Source: an uncultured Verrucomicrobiota bacterium (lineage in GTDB: Bacteria; Verrucomicrobiota; Verrucomicrobiia; Chthoniobacterales; SZAS-18). Taken from it: DNA of 14,131 nucleotides. The position numbers and the translations under genes are program-made. Shown here piece after piece: positions 9,160 to 14,131 of the stretch; within the stretch, counting starts at the first letter, position 1; every line of letters begins with the position of its first letter. Below the pieces are notes generated by a model. That model made no database searches. It worked only from the letters and a program-made list of their open reading frames with translations, and was not told the DNA's origin. The stretch lies in contig CALMVM010000572.1 in the NCBI GenBank assembly GCA_937873255.1, positions 14,649-28,779 on the forward strand, given 5' to 3'.

Positions 9160-10842
9160 TCACGGTGCGACCAGCGTTTTCAGTTCGTCGAGCACCGCCG
9201 CCGCCGGTTCGCTGGCGTTCTGGTCGCGGGAGGAGGCGAGGATCGCCGCCGCTTCCCGTTTTCGCCCCGCGTTCGCCAGACAGCGGATTTCCTCGTAGGC
9301 CACGCGCACGCGGTCGGCCGGTTCCCGATAGTATTTCGCCGCGTGCTCGAACGCCTCCGCCGCGCGGCCGGCGTCACCATGTGCGCTTTCCAATAATCCC
9401 AGCCCCTCGTAGATCCGTCCGCTGTGGAGCCGCTCCGCGCTCTTTTTCAATGCCGCCGCGCCCGCCGCCGGGCCTTTCGCATGCCAGGTTCGCGCCCCCT
9501 GCGCGAAGGCCCGGCCATCGGCCGCCGTCGATGAGCCGCCGGCACTTCCCGACGGATCGTCGAGGTCGAATTCGAGGTTTTTCCAAACGAGCGCAGGCCG
9601 GTAAAGCGGGTCGCCGACGACCGTGTTCATCCACGAGAGTCCCGGCTGGGCGGCCCACGCGCTTTCCGCGAACGTGTAACCGTCGAGCAGGTGATCCGCA
9701 AAGATATCAAGGTGCGTCGTCAGGCTCAGATAGGGCTCGTAAACGTTGCCGAGCACCGCGTCGGCCCCCTTGTCAATCAATGGCCCGACCCACCACTTGA
9801 ACGGGTCGCGCACGCTCGTCGCACTGAAGGAATGAATGTGGCACGCCACCGCTCCCGGCTGAAATTTGAACCCGCCGCGCGCGAACGGCCCGGCCACCTG
9901 CTCGGAATACCACCCGAAGTACAACGCAGCCTCGTTCATCGGGAACGGCTGCGAAAACATCGCGGGCTGGTTGTCGTAAACCGTCGGCAAGGTGTACGGG
10001 ACGATCTCGTTGGCCAGCTTGGCCATCCACACGTCGCCCTCCGCCAAAGGGTTCGAGCCGGCGGCCATCCCCCGCCCGTCGATGTAACAGCGGCCCCAGA
10101 GCCCGGTTTTCTCGACCGCGAGGGAATCCTCGATCATCCGCTTGACCATTGAGCCCGTCGGCGCGTCGAGCCGGCCGACGAGCATCATCGCCGGCGGACG
10201 CTTGGCTTCCGGGAACCGGCTGTACGACCGGAAATACGGGTTCGGCAGGAATCCGGAGATCGCCCGCGTGAACCCGCCCAGCACGGTCAACTCGGAATCC
10301 ACACACGCGCCGTTGGCGTCCTTGAGCGGCGACGGTTCGTTGCAATGGTCGCCCGGGTAATTGCTGGTCTGCTTGATGCGCAACGGAATCCCGCGGATCA
10401 GCACGAGGTAGCAAATCTGGTTGCTTGTGACGATGCTCGACGGTTCCTCGCCGGGCTTGTCGGGCGAGCGTTTCCACCAGCCGCGCGCATCGAAGACCTG
10501 TCGCAGCGGCGCAGCGATGTGGTTGTCGTATTCCTCGCGGCTGATTTCCTCGTCGGTCAAGCATTTCAGGCCGACGACGCGCTCGCTCGGAATCCCGCGC
10601 TTGCCGGCGTAGAAATCGGCGAGTTCGCGCGAGAGTGGGTCGTTTTCGTTGAACACGACCACCGCAAGGTCGGCCGGATTCGCCCCGGCGCGCGGACCGC
10701 CCGATGGTCCCAGCAGACCCTGGGTCAGGACCCGACTGGTGGTCAGCCCTGCGGCGAGGAGGATCAACGCCGCTACGACGATCCAGCCGTAAGGCCGCCC
10801 CCGGCGGCTGCTCCGTGTGTAGTAGCCGTCGGACGCATTCAT
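9160..10842 (-). CDS. TIGR03790 family protein, membrane-anchored, function unknown
   Basis: A 560-residue protein. Residues about 19-38 form one membrane segment (signal anchor) after a basic N-terminus, so the bulk is probably outside the cytoplasm. The TIGR03790 body spans about 55-440. Its conserved blocks are LADFYAGKRGIPSERVV, ICYLVLIRGIPLRI, CVDSELTVLGGF, MMLVGRLDAPTG, YFGWYSEQVAGPF, HIHSFSA (His335, His337), NVYEPYLSLTTHLD and TVVGDPLYRP. As I recall, the family is restricted to genomes that also carry exosortase, but its role is unknown. Residues about 460-560 look like TPR helices (LLESAHGDAGRAAEAFEHAA). The ATG overlaps the stop of the upstream hydrolase gene as ATGA, so translation is probably coupled. 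An active protease is not evident. Confidence 0.87.
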   Translation of the reverse strand: MNASDGYYTRSSRRGRPYGWIVVAALILLAAGLTTSRVLTQGLLGPSGGPRAGANPADLAVVVFNENDPLSRELADFYAGKRGIPSERVVGLKCLTDEEISREEYDNHIAAPLRQVFDARGWWKRSPDKPGEEPSSIVTSNQICYLVLIRGIPLRIKQTSNYPGDHCNEPSPLKDANGACVDSELTVLGGFTRAISGFLPNPYFRSYSRFPEAKRPPAMMLVGRLDAPTGSMVKRMIEDSLAVEKTGLWGRCYIDGRGMAAGSNPLAEGDVWMAKLANEIVPYTLPTVYDNQPAMFSQPFPMNEAALYFGWYSEQVAGPFARGGFKFQPGAVACHIHSFSATSVRDPFKWWVGPLIDKGADAVLGNVYEPYLSLTTHLDIFADHLLDGYTFAESAWAAQPGLSWMNTVVGDPLYRPALVWKNLEFDLDDPSGSAGGSSTAADGRAFAQGARTWHAKGPAAGAAALKKSAERLHSGRIYEGLGLLESAHGDAGRAAEAFEHAAKYYREPADRVRVAYEEIRCLANAGRKREAAAILASSRDQNASEPAAAVLDELKTLVAP

Positions 10843-11624
10843 AGGACGACTTTCAGCCCATCGTAGGCGACCCGAACATTGCCGGGAAGAATTTTCTCGG
10901 TCTCCGCGTGACCCAGGTCATGACACAGGTGGGTCAGGTAGGTCGCGCGCGGCCGGAGCGCGGCGGAAACTTCCAACGCCTCGTCCAAACTCATGTGCGT
11001 CGGATGGGGCCGGTGGCGCAGGGCATCGAGCACGAGAACCTCGACCCCGGCGATCCGTTCACGCACCAGTTCCGGCACGGCTTTGCAATCGCTCAGATAG
11101 GCAAATAACTTCCGGCCGCCCCGCGCGAAGAGATAGCCGTTGACGTTGATCCGGCCGTGCGGCACTGGCAGAGGGGTGATGGACGTTTCACCGATGCGGA
11201 AGGTTTCCGTCACCGGACGCGGCTCGGGCCTGAGGTAGCCTGGAAACCGCGCCGTCCCATCGAAGGCGAAACGGAACACGCGCTGCAAATCCGCCATCGT
11301 GTCCGGCGAAGCGTAGACCGGCAGGTCACGTCCGGCCAACAGGTCGCAAAACCGCCTCAGATCGTCGAACCCCATGATGTGATCGGTGTGCGAGTGCGTG
11401 TAGACGACCGCATCCAGACGCCGGACGCGTTCGCGCAGGCATTGGGCGCGGAAATCCGGGCCCGTGTCCACGACGAACGCCGCCTCGGGAGTCTCGATGT
11501 AAAGCGAGGAACGCGTGCGCCGGTCGCGCGGGTCGGAAGACGAGCAGACCGGACAATCGCACGCGATCATCGGCACGCCCTGGCTGGTGCCCGTGCCGAG
11601 AAACGTGATCTGAAAATCGCCCAT
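10839..11624 (-). CDS. PhnP-like metallo-beta-lactamase fold hydrolase
   Basis: A 261-residue protein. It begins with the typical strand ITFLGTGTSQGVP, followed by CDCPVC (Cys22, Cys24, Cys27), the structural zinc triad known from PhnP. The active-site motif is THSHTDH with His77, His79, Asp81 and His82. Further metal ligands are likely in VVDTGPD, the PHGRINVNGY region and LSDCKAV, and LTHLCHDLGH closes the domain. PhnP itself is a cyclic phosphodiesterase of phosphonate breakdown. No phosphonate genes are near, so the substrate is open and a general phosphodiesterase role is inferred. The frame is open for another 199 codons upstream, but that part is antisense to recN and has no homology; the ATG at 11624 starts the fold exactly. 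It is the first gene of the minus-strand run that ends with M61 and is divergent from recN. Confidence 0.9.
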   Translation of the reverse strand: MGDFQITFLGTGTSQGVPMIACDCPVCSSSDPRDRRTRSSLYIETPEAAFVVDTGPDFRAQCLRERVRRLDAVVYTHSHTDHIMGFDDLRRFCDLLAGRDLPVYASPDTMADLQRVFRFAFDGTARFPGYLRPEPRPVTETFRIGETSITPLPVPHGRINVNGYLFARGGRKLFAYLSDCKAVPELVRERIAGVEVLVLDALRHRPHPTHMSLDEALEVSAALRPRATYLTHLCHDLGHAETEKILPGNVRVAYDGLKVVL

Positions 11625-11633
11625 GTCGTCCGC

Positions 11634-11662
11634 TTGAGAAAACCCGCCCGGCAGCTTACACT
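11634..11662 (+). promoter_or_regulatory. Candidate sigma70-like promoter of recN
   Basis: TTGAGA (11634-11639) and TACACT (11657-11662) are separated by exactly 17 bp. They match consensus at 5 of 6 and 4 of 6 positions. The start point would fall around 11669-11671, at the GTG codon, so the message would have almost no leader. No LexA-like inverted repeat is obvious, although recN is an SOS gene in many bacteria. On the other strand a weaker pair, TTGCCA (complement of 11675-11680) and TAAGCT (complement of 11653-11658), 16 bp apart, could serve the divergent operon and would overlap this promoter. Confidence 0.45.
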
Positions 11663-11670
11663 GCTGCCCC

Positions 11671-13407
11671 GTGCTGGCAACGCTCTCCTCGCTGCGCATC
11701 AAGAATCTGGCTCTGGTCGAGGAGTTGGACTGGCAACTCACGCCCGGGTTCGTCGTCGTCACCGGCGAGACCGGCGCGGGCAAGTCCGTGATCCTCGGCG
11801 CGCTCAAGCTTCTGCTCGGCGAACGCGCGGAAAAAAGCCTCATCCGCACCGGTGCGGATTCCTGCACGGTCGAGGCGGCCTTCGACGTGGAGGATTGCCG
11901 GGCGCTCGACTCCCAGTTGGAGGAGCACGGCCTGGAAGGCTGCGTGGACGGCGGTCTCATCGTCAAGCGCACCTTCACCCAGGCGGGAGGCAACCGGCAG
12001 TTCGTCAACGGTTCGCCGACGACGCTCGCCGTCCTCAAACAACTCGGCGACGTTCTGGTGGACCTCCACGGTCCGCACGACCACCAGTCGCTGCTCAGTG
12101 CCGAACGCCAGCTTGACTTGCTCGATGCGTTCAGCCGGGCCGAAGGCACCCGCCGCGAATATGAGGAAGTCTGGGCTCGCGTCGGCCAACTGCGCGAGGA
12201 ACACGCCAGCCTCGCGTCCAACGAGGCCGCTTTGGAGCGCGAACTCGTCTTGCTGCGCCACCAGTCCGACGAAATCCAGAAGGCAAATCTCCTCCCCGAC
12301 GAGGAAGAGGAACTCCAGGCCCGCTACGCCCGTGCCTCCAACAGCCGCCGGCTCATCGAACTGGCCACCGGCATCGCCCAGGAACTCTCCGAGAGCGAAC
12401 CCTCGATCCTCACCCGCCTGGCGGAGACGGCGCGGCTCCTGCGCGAGTTGGAGAAGATCGATCCGGATGCCGCCGCGATGTCCGAGTCGCACAACTCGGC
12501 GGTCGTCGAGTTGGAGGAACTCGCGCGCTCGCTGGTCAACTACGCCGAGAAGCTCGACCTCGACCCCGAGCAACTCGCCGAGATGGAGGAACGCGTCCAC
12601 CTGTTGCAATCGTTGCGGCGCAAGTACGGTTCGACCATCGAGCAGGTCATCGAATTCGGCGAGCAAAGCGCCGCGCGGTTGCAGAAGATCGAACATCGCG
12701 GCGCGGAACTCGACCGGTTGCAAGTCGAGATCGACAAAGGACACGCGCAACTCGTCAAAGTCGGCAAGCAACTGAGCGCTCTGCGGCTGAAGGCCGCGCC
12801 GAAACTATCACAGGCGGTGCGTGAACAGTTGCGCGACCTGGGATTCAAAAAAAGCGAGTTCGAGATTCACCTCTTGCAGTTGGATTCGCCGAGCGCGACG
12901 GGGTTGGAAACCATCGAATTTGTCTTTGCGCCACGTTCGAGCGGACTGGAAACGGTGGAATTCCTTTTCGCTCCAAATCCGGGCGAACCGCCGAAGCCAT
13001 TGCGTTCCATCGCGTCCAGCGGAGAGATCAGCCGCGTGATGCTGGCGGTGAAAAGCGCTCTGGCCGACCAGGACGCCGTGCCGTTGCTGGTGTTCGACGA
13101 GATCGACGCCAACGTCGGCGGCGAGATCGCGCACGCGGTCGCCTCGAAGATGCGTTCGCTCGGCGTGCGGCACCAGGTGTTGTGCATCACGCATTTGCCC
13201 CAGGTCGCGGCCCTCGCGGAATCGCATTATGTCGTCACGAAAGAATTCACCGACGCGCGCACCTACTCGCGGCTGGCCGAGGTGAAGACGAAAGCCCGCG
13301 TGAAGGAGATCGCGCGGATGCTCGGCGGACAAGGAGACTCGGCGATGGCGCTCGCGCGGACGATGCTCAGCGGCAGGTCGGCCGCTGGTCCGGTCGGGAA
13401 AGAGTGA
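11671..13407 (+). CDS. recN: DNA repair ATPase RecN
   Basis: A 578-residue SMC-like ATPase that acts on double-strand breaks and sister-chromatid cohesion during recombinational repair. Order of parts: start block LSSLRIKNLALVEELD, Walker A GETGAGKS (32-39), Q-loop region with VDLHGPHDHQSLL, two long coiled-coil arms (about 160-390), signature ASSGEISRVMLAVK (from Ala448), Walker B LLVFDEIDANVGGE with Asp476 and Glu477, and ITHLPQVAALA. Length fits the family. The GTG start is chosen because RecN proteins begin at this point in the fold. Two oddities: the signature reads SSGE where SGGE is usual, and a 14-residue segment just before it is duplicated in tandem (residues 411-438). The gene is divergent from the hydrolase operon, with 46 bp between the starts. 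The frame is otherwise intact. Confidence 0.97.
   Translation: MLATLSSLRIKNLALVEELDWQLTPGFVVVTGETGAGKSVILGALKLLLGERAEKSLIRTGADSCTVEAAFDVEDCRALDSQLEEHGLEGCVDGGLIVKRTFTQAGGNRQFVNGSPTTLAVLKQLGDVLVDLHGPHDHQSLLSAERQLDLLDAFSRAEGTRREYEEVWARVGQLREEHASLASNEAALERELVLLRHQSDEIQKANLLPDEEEELQARYARASNSRRLIELATGIAQELSESEPSILTRLAETARLLRELEKIDPDAAAMSESHNSAVVELEELARSLVNYAEKLDLDPEQLAEMEERVHLLQSLRRKYGSTIEQVIEFGEQSAARLQKIEHRGAELDRLQVEIDKGHAQLVKVGKQLSALRLKAAPKLSQAVREQLRDLGFKKSEFEIHLLQLDSPSATGLETIEFVFAPRSSGLETVEFLFAPNPGEPPKPLRSIASSGEISRVMLAVKSALADQDAVPLLVFDEIDANVGGEIAHAVASKMRSLGVRHQVLCITHLPQVAALAESHYVVTKEFTDARTYSRLAEVKTKARVKEIARMLGGQGDSAMALARTMLSGRSAAGPVGKE
12901..12984 (+). repeat. Tandem in-frame duplication of 42 bp inside recN
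   Basis: Copy one (12901-12942) encodes GLETIEFVFAPRSS and copy two (12943-12984) encodes GLETVEFLFAPNPG. I count 28 of 42 identical bases, with many changes at third codon positions, so the copies diverged under protein-level constraint. The normal RecN has a single such segment before the signature motif. The duplication is therefore old and kept, and adds one beta-strand-length insert. Confidence 0.75.
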
Positions 13408-13434
13408 CGTGCCGCATCACGACCGACTGCTGCC

Positions 13435-13737
13435 ATGATTGGGCCGCTTTTGACATACGAAGACGACTTGCACTTGGAACAATTGTTAAATGCAGCCCAC
13501 GCCAAAAGGATCGAAGTCCAGCCTGACCGCACCCGCCGCTCCGCCTTTTGGTTCCGGCGCGGTTGGGGACTGATTCATGGTTCGGGCTGGATGAGCGTTC
13601 AGTGCCTAATGCATCTCGGCTTTGGTCATCCTTTCAACCCGCTGCGCTGGCCGGCGGATAAACGACTATCGCGCGATCTGGTCCGGCTCTTTTTGGAGCA
13701 CGGCTCCCGTCTTATTGATCCCTCTACCGTAGGCTGA
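13435..13737 (+). CDS. Hypothetical orphan protein, doubtful
   Basis: A 100-codon frame with ATG start 27 bp after recN. I do not recognise it. The product is rich in Trp, Phe, His and Arg (for example FWFRRGWGLIHGSGW) and ends in a helix-like LVRLFLEHGSRLID. There is no signal peptide or clear membrane span. Third codon positions are much less GC-rich than in recN and the other genes, with codons such as tta, aca, cga and cta, so it is either acquired, fast-evolving or not coding. It lies in the same frame as recN with no stop between the recN TGA and its ATG. No Shine-Dalgarno or promoter is visible. It fills the only sizeable gap between recN and the HPt gene. Confidence 0.4.
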   Translation: MIGPLLTYEDDLHLEQLLNAAHAKRIEVQPDRTRRSAFWFRRGWGLIHGSGWMSVQCLMHLGFGHPFNPLRWPADKRLSRDLVRLFLEHGSRLIDPSTVG

Positions 13738-13773
13738 TCAACGGTCTGGACGCTTGGGGTTTAAAAGACGTGT

Positions 13774-14131
13774 TCAGGCGACTTCGGCCAGCAACGCCGC
13801 ACGGACCCGCTCGAACTCCTCGTGGATCGCCCGCGTCTTCTCGCCGGTCTCGGTCATCTTGCCCGCGCGGCCCATTTGCTCAACTTCCGCGCACAGGTCG
13901 TGCAGGTCGTCGGCTCCGAAGTTGGAACTCGCTCCCTTGATGCTATGGACCGCTCGCACGAAATCCTGCTGCTGCCCCTGGTTGAGCGCCGTATCCATCT
14001 CGGCAAAACGCGCGGGGGTATCGGTGAGGAAAAGTTCGATCATTTCCTTGAGGAACCCGTCGTCCCCCTCGGATTGAAGGCTCTTGAGGGCTTCGAGGCT
14101 GTCGCGGTTGAGAACTGCGGCGTCAGGCGGC
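13774..14131 (-). CDS. HPt phosphotransfer domain protein, N-terminus cut by window edge
   Basis: The visible 118 codons end at the stop at 13774-13776. The reading frame stays open to the right edge, so the start lies outside. Reading in from the edge, the frame continues upstream of the Met at 14043 as RDSLEALKSLQSEGDDGFLK before MIELFLTDTPARF, which is the first HPt helix; that Met is therefore internal. The phosphoacceptor His is in RAVHSIKGASSNFGA (codon 13945-13947), followed by LHDLCAEVEQMGRAG. HPt domains relay phosphate between a hybrid histidine kinase and a response regulator. This may be a stand-alone HPt protein or the C-terminal end of a hybrid kinase; the window cannot decide. 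It converges on the orphan frame with a 36-bp gap. Confidence 0.85.
   Translation of the reverse strand, partial: PPDAAVLNRDSLEALKSLQSEGDDGFLKEMIELFLTDTPARFAEMDTALNQGQQQDFVRAVHSIKGASSNFGADDLHDLCAEVEQMGRAGKMTETGEKTRAIHEEFERVRAALLAEVA

Noticed and set aside
7448..9298. Several plus-strand frames of 100-250 codons opposite the M61 and DUF2851 genes
   Set aside because: Their products lack motifs and mirror the codon pattern of the minus-strand genes.
11625..12221. A 199-codon N-terminal extension of the PhnP-like hydrolase
   Set aside because: It is antisense to recN and Ser/Arg-rich without homology; the metallo-beta-lactamase fold starts at the ATG at 11624.

Overview
The window reads as an ordinary, gene-dense, GC-rich bacterial chromosome segment. 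I see no mobile element, CRISPR array, tRNA or rRNA. The gene set suggests a free-living member of the Verrucomicrobiota, perhaps Opitutales-like: a stand-alone SWIB-domain protein, a TIGR03790 protein, a DUF2851 protein, a DUF1460 wall hydrolase and a YMR196W-like GH63 enzyme. That assignment is inference from gene content, not from a marker gene. None of the starts has a convincing Shine-Dalgarno sequence at normal spacing, which may be a trait of the lineage.

Layout. 1-519: a small basic SWIB protein on the minus strand, with gene-free sequence downstream. 520-712: a divergent spacer with two palindromes. 713-1651 (+) is a secreted DUF1460 NlpC/P60-like wall hydrolase. It meets, tail to tail with 12 bp between, a minus-strand lipoprotein Amidase_3 (1664-2464). 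The amidase lies 51 bp downstream of a 902-residue cytoplasmic GH63/MGH1-like glycosidase (2516-5224, minus), and the two may be co-transcribed. 5371-5646 (+) is a tiny heavy-metal-associated (HMA)-like domain that has lost its CxxC. 5719-11624 holds four consecutive minus-strand genes, in transcription order: PhnP-like metallo-beta-lactamase hydrolase, TIGR03790 protein (ATGA overlap with the previous gene), DUF2851 protein and secreted M61 PDZ peptidase. Divergent from these is recN (11671-13407, +, GTG start), from a compact 46-bp spacer that carries a good sigma70-like promoter. After recN comes a doubtful 100-codon orphan with different codon use (13435-13737). Last is the C-terminal part of an HPt phosphotransfer protein that runs off the right edge (13774-14131, minus).

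How the genes work together. The left part suggests peptidoglycan turnover by two enzymes that cut near the same bond region. The middle and right parts mix envelope proteolysis (M61), a family linked to exosortase genomes (TIGR03790), a phosphodiesterase-like hydrolase, DNA repair (RecN) and phosphorelay signalling. I do not see a convincing new defence or mobile system. The observations most worth following are the internal duplication next to the RecN signature motif, the TIGR03790 protein as a possible dead caspase/gingipain-like scaffold, the nuclease-like motif spacing in the DUF2851 protein, and the absence of Shine-Dalgarno sites.
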